From Lachnospiraceae bacterium (GTDB taxonomy: Bacteria; Bacillota_A; Clostridia; Lachnospirales; Lachnospiraceae), in assembly GCA_017626435.1 (NCBI GenBank), contig JAGAIR010000004.1, positions 1 to 64,000 of the forward strand: 64,000 bases of DNA, read 5' to 3'. Below the pieces are notes generated by a model that ran no database searches, was not told the origin of the DNA, and saw only the letters and a list, made by a program, of their open reading frames with translations. Shown here one piece after another: positions 28,494 to 37,424 of this stretch (positions are counted from its first letter, which is position 1; each line of letters begins with the position of its first letter). Made by a program: the position numbers and the translations under genes.

Positions 28494-29264
28494 CTATCTC
28501 GCTTCATATAGGTCGATTACAAATTTCACTTCACCCTGTCCCAGGGAAAGCATCCGGGAAATTTCCAATATAGAATGTCCTTTTTTATATAAAGCAACAA
28601 TTTCATTATTGTGATTTTTTCCATTTGCCTTTTTTACTTCCTCTTTCTTTGAAAGATACTGTTGCTTTTCCTGGCTTTCTGCCTGTTCTATTGCTTCGAT
28701 TTCCTGTTCATATATTGCATTGAGTTCATCCCGTTTTGTTTCCGGATGTGTATTCCTCTCTGGGACAGCTTCTGTCTTCGGAACAGATTGTCTGATCCGC
28801 TCTAATTCCTGCTGTCCCTGCTTTATCTTTGCCAATACACCCGTAACATTCTGGTATTCTTTTGCCACATCTTCATGAAATTGTGCTTTCACGGTATCCA
28901 CATGATGTACCAGCTTTTTGATTTCCTCTTCCTTTTCGTTGAGCATATTATATAGAAATACTACTTCACCGTGATTTTTCTCTATTTTGTCAAACACCTG
29001 AGAGGAATATTCATCCATTCCCATGATTTTTTCATTGGAAATCCTGCTCAGTTCGTCAGAAACAAACTCTAAGGTTTCCTCCTGTTTCTGTTCTATACTG
29101 TCCTTAATCTCTTCCTTCAGCCTGTGTGCAACTTCGTAGTCCGGCTCAGCCTGAGCTGTTTCCTGTTGCTGTCCTACTCTTTCTTTTCCATAATCCGAAA
29201 TCTTAAAACTCAGAACCACCGCTGTCAATCCAATGATAACCAGTATAATCTCTAATATTAACAT
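28494..29264 (-). CDS. DUF6115-like protein, positional SwrB counterpart
   Basis: A 256-residue protein: one N-terminal membrane helix (about 2-22), a long charged coiled coil (about 55-150), a Lys/Glu/Gln-rich linker, and a C-terminal helix-turn-helix-like end (EIVALYKKGHSILEIS then LSLGQGEVKFVIDL). The architecture and the place after the flagellar sigma gene recall Bacillus SwrB, which promotes assembly of the flagellar basal body. The match is by layout and position, not by aligned sequence. ATG 29264 has a GGAG six bases ahead; a TTG four codons earlier is less likely. No DNA binding should be assumed: the same helix motif occurs at membrane-protein ends. Confidence 0.65.
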   Translation of the reverse strand: MLILEIILVIIGLTAVVLSFKISDYGKERVGQQQETAQAEPDYEVAHRLKEEIKDSIEQKQEETLEFVSDELSRISNEKIMGMDEYSSQVFDKIEKNHGEVVFLYNMLNEKEEEIKKLVHHVDTVKAQFHEDVAKEYQNVTGVLAKIKQGQQELERIRQSVPKTEAVPERNTHPETKRDELNAIYEQEIEAIEQAESQEKQQYLSKKEEVKKANGKNHNNEIVALYKKGHSILEISRMLSLGQGEVKFVIDLYEAR

Positions 29265-29306
29265 GTTTCTCTCCAATCCCCGATCCAGAATCTTATCCTG
29301 TGCAGC

Positions 29307-29624
29307 TCATACTCTCATATCAAACCGGGAGACATCCGAAAATAAATCTTCCTCCGAAGACTCCGGTCTGTCCTGATTTGACCTTTTATTCTGACCAGAA
29401 CCCCTTTTTCCTTTTCCCTTACGGTCCTTTTCATTATAACGAAACTCTTTATTTTCTGCCTTTGCACGGCGTACTGTCTGTTCAGAGCTCTGCTTTACCT
29501 GTTCCTGAAACTGTGATGCCAGTTCCTGGTTTGCCTGATCATATTTCACCTGTTCACTATGCTGGATTTGTGAAACCTCCTGTGACTTTGGCGGCATCGT
29601 AATATAATCAATGGATAATGACAT
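29307..29624 (-). CDS. Conserved flagellar-operon protein of unknown function, 105 aa
   Basis: A hydrophilic protein beginning MSLSIDYITMPPKSQEV, then a helical Gln/Glu-rich middle (residues 20-55) and a Lys/Gly/Arg-rich low-complexity tail that ends DLFSDVSRFDMRV. No membrane segment, signal peptide or known domain is seen. The ATG lies 12 bases past the fapA stop behind a strong AGGAGGGG ribosome-binding site, so it is translated. Its invariant place between fapA and the DUF6115 gene is the only hint to function; a flagellar or envelope role is a guess. Confidence 0.6.
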   Translation of the reverse strand: MSLSIDYITMPPKSQEVSQIQHSEQVKYDQANQELASQFQEQVKQSSEQTVRRAKAENKEFRYNEKDRKGKGKRGSGQNKRSNQDRPESSEEDLFSDVSRFDMRV

Positions 29625-29636
29625 AGCCCCTCCTTT

Positions 29637-31244
29637 CTATATCCCCCTGACACGGATATCTGCCCCATCCCGGACAAATGCACTGTGATGTGTCTCTGTA
29701 TGGATATAACTGCTAACATTGGAAATTGTCATTTTTACTCCCGGAAAAGCGATATTCTCTACAATAATTTTTCCGTCATTCTGCCTGCCCAGCTCCTCAC
29801 CCAGCAATTCATATTCCGCAGAATTTTCTTGTATTTTCCAATCAATTTCCTTTATCCTGTCATTGATACTCTTCAATGTCTTTATCTTCTCTTCATCGAG
29901 CCTTCCTCCGTTGGCATCCATGCGATTCTTAAAAACCTTAAGATTCTGCATCAGAGAGTCCTTTTCTGTTTCCAATGCATCCATTTCCCTCTCTATCGCA
30001 TGATATCTTTCCCCAACACCCGGGTCGATCCCTATCTCCAGCTCCGTAGCAGTTCCCATAGAAGAACCTACTGTTTTTGCTTTGATAAGTGTCCTTGTCT
30101 TAATACTTCCCCCGGCTATCAATCCTCTTTTTCCATATACCTGTACATCATCCTTCGCTGTAATCTGGCTATGCAGGATCGCATCAGTAATTATCTTTCC
30201 TCCTGAATTTACTGTAGCACTTTCAATAAAATTGGATATCACATCGCCCTCTGCCTCCATAACGGCCTTTCCCATTCCCTGGATTCCCCGTTTCAAGACA
30301 ATCTTTCCACCTGCAGTCAGTACAGCTCCCTCCACGACACCGTCAACTATAATATCTCCTGTGGCATTTATTGTATACCCGGTAAGAACATTTCCCTTTA
30401 CCAGAACACTTCCATCGTAATCGATATCACCAGTAGAAGCACCTACATCTGCTGGAACTTCATAAAGATTGGACACAAAAACCGTACCATTGATCAGAGT
30501 AACATTACCGGAAACATCAGAATACATCTCCCGTTTATCTTCCGACAGATGAATATTTTTTCCATGTTTTAATATCCGGTTTTCCACCTTTTTAGGCAGA
30601 ATCTTCTCGCCTGCTACATTATACCCCGGCACACCAAAATCCGCAGGGGTCAGAGTGGCTAACAACTGCCCTTCTGAAACATTCTCTATCATGTCCAGCT
30701 TATGGAAATCGACACTTCCATCCTCACTCATTTCCGGCTTACACGTTTTATCCGCATTAAAGTGATATGTGATTTTTGCACTTTTTCCCTGCACCGGCAG
30801 CTTCGCTTTTGCAACCAGTACATCCGTACAGTAAATTCTGCCTTTTAAGATAAGTTCCAGATTCTGTTCCAGGATTCCGTTGCGAACTCCCTGCTGCTCC
30901 AATAATTCTTTGAGTTCCTCTACAGTCAGTCTTAATCCCTTGCTGGAAGGTGGATATAAACGAATTTTTGCCAGTTTCTTTTCGGGATCGACCGTAATCA
31001 GAGGATATTCATTTTCCGGAAAAATGTCCGCTCTCAGAATCTTCTGCTCTGCATTGGTTTCCTTTTTCGCTTTCTCTACAAATTTTTTTACGTCTTCCAT
31101 TGAGACATTTTGTATTCTTTTTTTTGCAAGATAACGCAAAATATCATCTACTGACAATCCATAGCCGCCATCAACGGGTGGATAGGACTTCAAATATACA
31201 CCATCCATTTTATGAATCAGTTGAAAAAAAGCATTCCTTTTCAT
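29637..31244 (-). CDS. FapA family protein (DUF342)
   Basis: A 535-residue DUF342/FapA-type protein. The N-terminal part (1-170) has GGYGLSVDDILRYL- and LTVEELKELLEQQGV-like segments. The centre (about 180-360) is a beta-helix of short hexapeptide-like repeats rich in Gly and Val (GDIIVDGVVEGAVLTAGGKIVLKRG, GDVISNFIESATVNSGGKIITD). A coiled coil follows (about 390-465), then a beta-rich end. The family is often found beside flagellar genes ('flagellar assembly protein A') but its job is not settled. It follows fliA by 57 bases. A paralogue is partly present at the right edge of the window. Confidence 0.85.
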   Translation of the reverse strand: MKRNAFFQLIHKMDGVYLKSYPPVDGGYGLSVDDILRYLAKKRIQNVSMEDVKKFVEKAKKETNAEQKILRADIFPENEYPLITVDPEKKLAKIRLYPPSSKGLRLTVEELKELLEQQGVRNGILEQNLELILKGRIYCTDVLVAKAKLPVQGKSAKITYHFNADKTCKPEMSEDGSVDFHKLDMIENVSEGQLLATLTPADFGVPGYNVAGEKILPKKVENRILKHGKNIHLSEDKREMYSDVSGNVTLINGTVFVSNLYEVPADVGASTGDIDYDGSVLVKGNVLTGYTINATGDIIVDGVVEGAVLTAGGKIVLKRGIQGMGKAVMEAEGDVISNFIESATVNSGGKIITDAILHSQITAKDDVQVYGKRGLIAGGSIKTRTLIKAKTVGSSMGTATELEIGIDPGVGERYHAIEREMDALETEKDSLMQNLKVFKNRMDANGGRLDEEKIKTLKSINDRIKEIDWKIQENSAEYELLGEELGRQNDGKIIVENIAFPGVKMTISNVSSYIHTETHHSAFVRDGADIRVRGI

Positions 31245-31279
31245 AATGACCTCCTTCTGCCTTCATGCAAAGCACGAAT

Positions 31280-31301
31280 GGCTGCCACAAACGCGACAGC
31301 C
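31280..31301 (-). other. Hairpin directly after the fliA stop codon
   Basis: GGCTGTC and GGCAGCC form a 7-bp stem (one G-T pair) with an 8-base loop starting on the base after the fliA stop. No T tract follows, so it is not a standard terminator; it could protect the upstream mRNA or lower expression of the tail genes. Confidence 0.35.
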
Positions 31302-32078
31302 CTAAATATTCCATATTCCAAATACCCCCATATTCTCCGCTCCCAGTTTCTCTTTCATTTTCTTTAATGCCTTGGTATGTAACTGGGAAATACGAGATTC
31401 TGAAACCTCTAATATCTTGCTGATTTCTTTTAAAGTCAATTCTTCAAAATAATAAAAAGCAATTACTTTCTGCTCCTTTTCTGTCAGTGAATCAATTGCC
31501 TCAGCTAAAATCCGCTTTAATTCCTGACGCTCAATCACCTGCTCTGGCTGCTGAAAAACAGGTTTATTGCCTGTTTCCACTTTTGCCTCACTTCCCTGTT
31601 CCAGATATTCGTCCAGAGAAACCAGATTGGCAACCTGAGTCTGATTGATCAACTCTTCCAGTTCCTCCACTGTGATATCCATGTTTCTGGCAAGCTCTTC
31701 ATTGGTGGCACAACGCCCAAGGCTCATTTCCAGATCATGCATTGCCTGTTCCAGCTTTTTCTGTTTCTGACGAAGTGTCCGCGGAATCCAGTCCATCTTC
31801 CGTATCTGATCCAAAATAGAACCACGGATACGTAAACTGGCATAGGTTTCAAACTTAACTCCTTTGGTTAATTCAAATTTATCAATTGCATCAATCAGCC
31901 CAAATATTCCATAGCCTACTAAATCATCATATTCCACTGTGTATCCCAAATACATCCCCAGACGTCCGGCTACAATCTTTACCAGTCCAGAATACTCAAT
32001 AATCAACTGTTCTCTGATTTTTGGATTTTTTGTTTTGGTATACTCTTCCCAAAGCGCTTTTCTTCCTTTTTCATCCAT
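31302..32078 (-). CDS. fliA: Flagellar RNA polymerase sigma factor (sigma-28 / sigma-D, FliA/WhiG type)
   Basis: A 258-residue sigma-70-family factor of the FliA branch. Region 2 contains EYDDLVGYGIFGLIDAID and TYASLRIRGSILDQIRKMDWIPR, the usual FliA spelling. Region 3 follows, and region 4 has LTLKEISKILEVSESRISQLH. It directs late flagellar and chemotaxis genes. ATG 32078 is preferred over a TTG one codon earlier. Encoded inside the fla/che operon, just after che genes, exactly as sigD in Bacillus; the anti-sigma factor FlgM is not in the window. Confidence 0.95.
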   Translation of the reverse strand: MDEKGRKALWEEYTKTKNPKIREQLIIEYSGLVKIVAGRLGMYLGYTVEYDDLVGYGIFGLIDAIDKFELTKGVKFETYASLRIRGSILDQIRKMDWIPRTLRQKQKKLEQAMHDLEMSLGRCATNEELARNMDITVEELEELINQTQVANLVSLDEYLEQGSEAKVETGNKPVFQQPEQVIERQELKRILAEAIDSLTEKEQKVIAFYYFEELTLKEISKILEVSESRISQLHTKALKKMKEKLGAENMGVFGIWNI

Positions 32079-32132
32079 CAAATCCCGTCATCCCTTCTAG
32101 AATCAGCTATCTGATGCAGTTAACTGAATCAA

Positions 32133-32429
32133 CTATTTTTCACTATTCTCTGCATCAGTTTCTTTCTGATTGTCCCGCTCTTCCCGCATCTCCTCTGTAT
32201 TATCTTCTGCATCTTCTGAATCTTCTGTCTTTTCTTTCATAAAACGGTTGCTTACCATTACTTTTTCAATTATTCGTCTTGCAATACAGCCAATCAGATA
32301 AAATATAATCAATGATGCCAAAAGAATTTCCAAGCTATAGGTAGTATCCATCTGTTTTACAATGGATATAATGCACACAACGGCTCCCGCCAACAGCATT
32401 ATGATTTTAGGTATAAACTCTGTTTTCAT
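32133..32429 (-). CDS. Small membrane protein between cheD and fliA, 98 aa
   Basis: Two membrane helices (about residues 5-25 and 32-50) are joined by a short polar loop (KQMDTTYSLE). A basic segment (RRIIEKVMVSNRFMKEK) and a very acidic, Glu/Asp-rich tail (about 65-98) follow, probably in the cytoplasm. An AGAGGA precedes the ATG at 32429. No family is recognised. Bacillus has no gene at this site between cheD and sigD, so this is an insertion into the common order. Expression level and role are unknown. Confidence 0.6.
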   Translation of the reverse strand: MKTEFIPKIIMLLAGAVVCIISIVKQMDTTYSLEILLASLIIFYLIGCIARRIIEKVMVSNRFMKEKTEDSEDAEDNTEEMREERDNQKETDAENSEK

Positions 32430-32472
32430 GGTTCCTCTCATTTCTACATCTACTGCAATATATATTTAATTC

Positions 32473-32961
32473 TTAAATGGTTCTGACCGGCTTTCCTACG
32501 GACTTAATCACAAAATCACCAGTTTCCGGATAAAATTCCACCGTTCGTCCAAAGTTCTTCCCTGTATCCTCTGCCAGAATCCGGATACCAAGTTCATTTA
32601 ACTTTAACTTGACTGCTTCCACATTTCTTTCACCGACACGCAGCATATCATTATTCGAACTAAAAGCAAACATCTGTGCACCACCAGCAATCTTTGCTGT
32701 CAGCATAGAACGCTTAGCACCTTGCTTCTGCATCATGTCAACCAGACACTCGATTCCGGTATCCGCAAATTTTGCCTTATTTTGATTTTGACGTACCTTG
32801 GTACTGTCTGGAAGCATTACATGCACCAGCCCTGCTATTCCGGTTGATTTATCATACAATGCTACTCCAACACAGGAACCCAGTCCCAAAGTGGTAATTG
32901 CATCGGGAGAGTGGCAGACATTTAAATCTGCCATCCCCACCTTTATCATCTCTCCATCCAT
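32473..32961 (-). CDS. cheD: Chemoreceptor glutamine deamidase CheD
   Basis: A 162-residue enzyme that deamidates selected glutamines on chemoreceptors and, in Bacillus-type systems, exchanges between receptors and CheC. The catalytic Cys is in TTLGLGSCVGVALYD (Cys30), the His in AGLVHVMLPD (His47), and the downstream Thr/Ser follows in PDSTK. The end has the VGERNVEAVKLKL and GRTVEFYP blocks. The ATG at 32961 has an AGGTGG five bases ahead; the frame opens three codons earlier. It starts 9 bases after cheC ends, which fits their physical partnership. Confidence 0.95.
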   Translation of the reverse strand: MDGEMIKVGMADLNVCHSPDAITTLGLGSCVGVALYDKSTGIAGLVHVMLPDSTKVRQNQNKAKFADTGIECLVDMMQKQGAKRSMLTAKIAGGAQMFAFSSNNDMLRVGERNVEAVKLKLNELGIRILAEDTGKNFGRTVEFYPETGDFVIKSVGKPVRTI

Positions 32962-32970
32962 ATTAACCAC

Positions 32971-33588
32971 CTATATTCCTAAAGACTTTAATATACGCGA
33001 ATAAGAATCCATGGTCGGTATCAAAATAAAGTATCCGCTGATATCAACATCCAAATCCCGAAATTGTGACTCAATAAGTAATGCCTTGTCTCCCAGTTTT
33101 CCAAATTCAATGGCTGGAACACTAAGTATGGCACCCGCCATATCCACAGCCAGACTTGGTACTGTTGATATGATATTTAAACTTGTCATCGTAGAGATGG
33201 CAGTTAAATAAGCACCTGATATAATATTTCCAATTTCCAGCAAGGCAGACAACTCCATTTCCGAAAAATCCTCTTCTGAAGCATTTTCACCGGAGCCCAT
33301 CAGTTTATGTACCAGATGATGGGCTGCCCCATTCTCCAGAATAAACAACATGGAACCCTCAATATCGCCTTCCAGTGATAACAAGATACCAGCAACCAGC
33401 GTCTCTGCTCCTCCAATAATCTCTGCAAGGTCTTTAAATGCAAGCATTTCTACCTTTGGAACAAACATATCCACTCTTCCGTTGATCAACTGGGATAATG
33501 CTGTTGTTGCATTCCCCGCACCAATGTTACCAATTTCTGTCAGTACATCAAATTCCATTTCGTCAAATTTGTCTTCATTGCTCAGCAT
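32971..33588 (-). CDS. cheC: CheY-P phosphatase CheC
   Basis: A 205-residue protein with both phosphatase motifs of the CheC/CheX/FliY family: Asp14-x3-Glu18-x2-Asn21-x22-Pro44 (in DVLTEIGNIGAGNA) and a second copy in SALLEIGNIISGAYLTA. Two motifs suggest an active phosphatase in both halves. It removes phosphate from CheY-P and binds CheD for adaptation. The start at 33588 is chosen by an AGGTGAGG just ahead. It lies between cheW and cheD, the order of Bacillus fla/che. Confidence 0.95.
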   Translation of the reverse strand: MLSNEDKFDEMEFDVLTEIGNIGAGNATTALSQLINGRVDMFVPKVEMLAFKDLAEIIGGAETLVAGILLSLEGDIEGSMLFILENGAAHHLVHKLMGSGENASEEDFSEMELSALLEIGNIISGAYLTAISTMTSLNIISTVPSLAVDMAGAILSVPAIEFGKLGDKALLIESQFRDLDVDISGYFILIPTMDSYSRILKSLGI

Positions 33589-33603
33589 AGACCTCACCTC
33601 GAC

Positions 33604-34083
33604 TTATACGCTCACGCGGTCAATTATTACATTCGAAATATTCAACAATGAAATCAACCCGTCTTCATGTTTACCAATACCGCTTAAATATTGTGTCTTC
33701 ACATCACCCGCATCAGAAGAAGTCGGCTTCTCAATGGACTCTTCTCCCAGAGTAACCACTTCTCGCACCTCATCCACAATGATACCGATCGCTGACTGTG
33801 ATTCCAGCTTGATAATAATGATTCTGGTGGCATTGGTATATTCATCCGGTTCCAAATCAAACTTCAGCCTTAAACTCATAACTGGTATAATCTCCCCACG
33901 AAGATTAATGACCCCTTTAAAATATGGCTGCGCCTTAGGTACACGTGTAATCCTCTGCTGACGTACAATATTATCTACATATTTAATGTCAATACCATAC
34001 TGCTCTGCACCAATGCGTACTACAATATACTGTTTTCCTTCACTGACTGATTCTACATTCTGAACATTATTTAAATTATCCAT
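33604..34083 (-). CDS. cheW: Chemotaxis coupling protein CheW
   Basis: A 159-residue SH3-like scaffold that links receptors to CheA. Landmarks: QYIVVRIGAEQYGIDIKYVDNIVR near the start, VPKAQPYFKGVINLRGEIIPVMSLRLKF in the middle (the 'NLRG' turn), and IGIIVDEVREVVTL. About 15 extra residues precede the conserved core, a modest extension. A GGGGGG ribosome-binding site stands ahead of the ATG, and 11 bases separate it from cheA. Confidence 0.96.
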   Translation of the reverse strand: MDNLNNVQNVESVSEGKQYIVVRIGAEQYGIDIKYVDNIVRQQRITRVPKAQPYFKGVINLRGEIIPVMSLRLKFDLEPDEYTNATRIIIIKLESQSAIGIIVDEVREVVTLGEESIEKPTSSDAGDVKTQYLSGIGKHEDGLISLLNISNVIIDRVSV

Positions 34084-34094
34084 TCCGATCCCCC

Positions 34095-36197
34095 CTATAC
34101 CAAAGTATTTACTTCCAGTATCAGTGCGACTTCTCCATCGCCAAGAATGGTTGCACCGCCAATGATCTTACTGCAATTAATATAATTTCCAATGGACTTG
34201 ATAACTACCTCCTGTTGACCGATCAAATTGTCAACTACAAGTCCTGCCTGCTTATCACCCTTCTTCACAATAACTACAGTAAGGCTCTCCGGCTCCTCAC
34301 CAGTAGTTTCTACATCCAGTATCTGATCCAGACGAATCAAAGGAATGACAGTCCCACGAAGATTGATAACCTCCTTGGTCTGAACATGTTTAATATCTGA
34401 AACCGGAATATCCTCTATCATCTGGATGCTTCCCAATGGGATCGCATATTTTTCCGGACCAAGTTCAACCATAAGAGCCTGAATGATCGCCAGAGTCAGA
34501 GGAAGACGGATAATAAAACTGCTTCCCTCTCCAAGCACAGATTTACATTCAATATTACCGCCTAAGCCTTCAATCTTTGTTTTAACAACATCCAGTCCTA
34601 CGCCACGCCCAGATACATCTGTAATCTTCTCAGCTGTTGAAAAGCTTGGTCTAAATAACAGATCAATAATTTCCTTATCAGACATTACCTCCGCCTGCTC
34701 TGGGGTAATGGTTCCTCTCTCAAGAGCCTTGTTACGAACCTTTTCTACGTTGATTCCAGCCCCATCGTCACGGACCTCAATATTTACATTGTTACCATCC
34801 TGATAAGCGTCCAGCCAGATATTTCCTACCTCTGGCTTACCAAGTGCGATTCGCTCTTCATTACTCTCCAGACCATGGTCTGCTGCATTACGAAGCAAAT
34901 GCTGCAATGGATCTCCAATTTCGTCAATTACGGTACGGTCCAATTCGGTCTCTTCACCAGACATATGCAGTTCCATCTTTTTGTCCAGCTTTTTATTCAG
35001 ATCACGAATCATTCGAGGGAAACGGCTGAATACGCTTTCAATCGGTACCATCCTTACCTTCATTACAGACTCATGTAAGTTTGTAGTCACACTCTCCAGA
35101 TATTCTATCTGTTCATTAAAGCTGCTGCTTCCACGGGTATCATTTTCGTTAGAACTGATAGAAACCAGACCGTTTTTAGCAATGATCAGCTCACTGACAA
35201 GATTCATCAGTACATCCAGCTTTTCAATATCTACGCGGACAGTACGTCCTACAGTAGGCTTTGTAGATTTCTGAGCTGTAGACGCTTTCTTGGCATCTGC
35301 TTTTTCCTCTTCCTTTACAGCAGTCTGTGCAGCCGTTGTAACAGAAGTTTTCTCTTCCTTCTTAACAGCAGCAGACTTCTCTCCCTTTGCAGCAACTGAC
35401 CCATCAGGAACCTCAAATTCACCAATAACTGCTTCTTTTACCTCTGATACATTTTCAATGGCTGCTTTCACTTTATCCATACTTTCTTTCGTAAAATATA
35501 CCAGACTAAAGTTCAGGTCAAACTTTTCATCCTCTATATCCTGTACATCCGGGACAGCTTTCATAACTTCTCCCATTTCCTCCAAAGCCTTAAACACCAG
35601 AAATGCTCTGGCAGCCTTAAGGATACAGGTTTCCTGCAAATATACGGTAATTCCAAAAATATTTTCCTTCTGCTCCTTCGCCTTCTCAAAGGTATTGATT
35701 TCATATTCTGAAATGGTGATAGATTCATATTTTGCTGCACTGGATTCTGTGCCAGACGCTTCCTTTGCAGGCTCTTCCGTTTTAGGCTCTTCTGTTTCAG
35801 AATCCTTCCCTGTTCCTTTTTGGACAATTTTATCCAGAGTATTGATAATATCCTGGTTCTCTTCCGTTCCTTCATCTGCGGATTCCAAAATATTTTCCAG
35901 ATATCCCTCCAATGCATCCAGACCACGGAACAGAACATCTACCAGCTCTGGCTGAACAGTCATATTCCCACTGCGGATTTCCTGAAAAACATTTTCCATA
36001 TCATGGGTAAGACGCTGCATGCGCTTATATCCCATAGTACCTGCCATTCCCTTTAAAGAATGTGCTGCACGAAAAATTTCATTGATAGTATCCATATTTT
36101 CCGGCTCTTTTTCCAGAATCATCAGCTGGTCGCTTAATGTCTGTAAATGTTCTTTTGTTTCATCAATAAAAATCTCAAGATACTGACTTACGTCCAT
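34095..36197 (-). CDS. cheA: Chemotaxis histidine kinase CheA
   Basis: A 700-residue sensor kinase. P1 contains the phosphorylated His46 in IFRAAHSLKGMAGTMG. A P2-like, CheY-binding part follows (about 155-280) with a long Lys/Thr/Glu-rich linker. P3 dimerises. P4 has HLLRNAADHGLESNEER (N box), DDGAGIN (G1) and SGRGVGLDVVKTKIEGLGG (G2). P5 (CheW-like) ends the protein with INLRGTVIPLIRL. The ATG at 36197 follows a GGGGGTG; the longer frame adds 11 unlikely residues. Two cells of output are expected: CheY and CheB, but only cheB lies in this window. Confidence 0.97.
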   Translation of the reverse strand: MDVSQYLEIFIDETKEHLQTLSDQLMILEKEPENMDTINEIFRAAHSLKGMAGTMGYKRMQRLTHDMENVFQEIRSGNMTVQPELVDVLFRGLDALEGYLENILESADEGTEENQDIINTLDKIVQKGTGKDSETEEPKTEEPAKEASGTESSAAKYESITISEYEINTFEKAKEQKENIFGITVYLQETCILKAARAFLVFKALEEMGEVMKAVPDVQDIEDEKFDLNFSLVYFTKESMDKVKAAIENVSEVKEAVIGEFEVPDGSVAAKGEKSAAVKKEEKTSVTTAAQTAVKEEEKADAKKASTAQKSTKPTVGRTVRVDIEKLDVLMNLVSELIIAKNGLVSISSNENDTRGSSSFNEQIEYLESVTTNLHESVMKVRMVPIESVFSRFPRMIRDLNKKLDKKMELHMSGEETELDRTVIDEIGDPLQHLLRNAADHGLESNEERIALGKPEVGNIWLDAYQDGNNVNIEVRDDGAGINVEKVRNKALERGTITPEQAEVMSDKEIIDLLFRPSFSTAEKITDVSGRGVGLDVVKTKIEGLGGNIECKSVLGEGSSFIIRLPLTLAIIQALMVELGPEKYAIPLGSIQMIEDIPVSDIKHVQTKEVINLRGTVIPLIRLDQILDVETTGEEPESLTVVIVKKGDKQAGLVVDNLIGQQEVVIKSIGNYINCSKIIGGATILGDGEVALILEVNTLV

Positions 36198-36198
36198 A

Positions 36199-37350
36199 CT
36201 ATTGCACCCCCACATGCTTGGTAATAGCATCTGCGATATTTTTTAATTCCTGCACCTCATCTACGGCATCTGCCTCTGCGATCGACTTTGGCATTCCGTA
36301 TACTGTACAACTGGCCTCATCTTGTGCTATTACATAAATTTTGTTTGTTTGTTCCAATTCCAGGATTCCCTTTGTCCCATCCGCTCCCATGCCGGTCATA
36401 ATAACACATGTAATATCATCAAAATTTGATTTTCTTAATGACTCATACATAATATCTGCACAAGGCCTTAAACCATTTCTCGCCTCTTCCTGCTGGACTG
36501 ATAGACAATGTTCCTGTTTATTTTTTTCTATTAATCTCATTTGAGAACCGCCTCTGGCTATGTAGACTGTTCCCTTTTGAATCACTTCACCATCCTCTGC
36601 TTCCTTGACATGGATACGGCTTAACTCATTCAGACGGTTGCTAAGTGATGCTGTAAAGCCTACCGGCATATGCTGTACCAGTAAAACAGCTGCATCCAGA
36701 TTTGCCGGAAGAAACGGAATCACATATTGAAGTGCCTTGGGTCCTCCTGTAGAGCATGCCAGTGCAACTAACTTCCGCTTGCCTTTCCCTGCAATCACTC
36801 TAGAATGTCTGGAGCGGTCTGACTTTAATAGCTGCGTTCCTCTTCCTGATGTACTCTGGAAAAAAGAAGATTTCAAAAATGATTTCTTCTGTTCCACCTT
36901 CCCCTCTGCAGAAGCTTCCCTTTTAGGAAAAATCCTCCGGCCCGTCTGTTCAATCCCGGTAGCGGCATACAAGATATCCGTCAGTCGTTTTCCAAACGCT
37001 GGTCCCTTTGCCTCCGAGAGACTGCCTGGCTTGGTGACAAAATCAAACGCTCCCAGCTCCAATGCCTGAATGGTTTCTTTTGCTCCTTCTTTGGCTATCG
37101 TACTGACAATAATAACCTTTTCTTTCTGCCTCTTTTTGTTTAGCACTTTCAGAAATTCCAATCCGTTCATTTTAGGCATATTGATGTCCAAAACAATCGC
37201 ATCAAACTTCTTTCCGCTTTCCAAAAGCTCCAGCCCTTCCAAGCCATTGCTTGCACTGGTATCTGTGTGAAGTTCATCAACTTGGTTTATTATATCAGAT
37301 ATAACCCTTCTCATAAGTGCAGAATCATCTATAATCAAAATATTTTTCAT
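36199..37350 (-). CDS. cheB: Chemoreceptor methylesterase / response regulator CheB
   Basis: A 383-residue two-domain protein. The receiver has Asp55 in AIVLDINMPKMNGLEF; a linker of about 65 residues rich in Lys, Ser and Phe follows. The esterase domain carries the triad Ser in LACSTGGPKAL, His in LLVQHMPVGFT and Asp in MTGMGADGTKG. It removes methyl groups from receptors and works with CheR, which is not in this window. It ends one base ahead of the cheA ATG, so the two are tightly linked. Confidence 0.97.
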   Translation of the reverse strand: MKNILIIDDSALMRRVISDIINQVDELHTDTSASNGLEGLELLESGKKFDAIVLDINMPKMNGLEFLKVLNKKRQKEKVIIVSTIAKEGAKETIQALELGAFDFVTKPGSLSEAKGPAFGKRLTDILYAATGIEQTGRRIFPKREASAEGKVEQKKSFLKSSFFQSTSGRGTQLLKSDRSRHSRVIAGKGKRKLVALACSTGGPKALQYVIPFLPANLDAAVLLVQHMPVGFTASLSNRLNELSRIHVKEAEDGEVIQKGTVYIARGGSQMRLIEKNKQEHCLSVQQEEARNGLRPCADIMYESLRKSNFDDITCVIMTGMGADGTKGILELEQTNKIYVIAQDEASCTVYGMPKSIAEADAVDEVQELKNIADAITKHVGVQ

Positions 37351-37424
37351 ATTTTTATTCCCCTCTTACTGCAAATCGGCTTTTTCTCCCCATTCCATCC
37401 CAAAAATCCATCTACCAGCCGCTA

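Noticed and set aside
35290..35955. Plus-strand ORF of 221 codons inside cheA
   Set aside because: Antisense to the charged linker and P1/P2 of CheA; Ser/Phe-rich reading of reverse Lys/Glu codons, no start signals.
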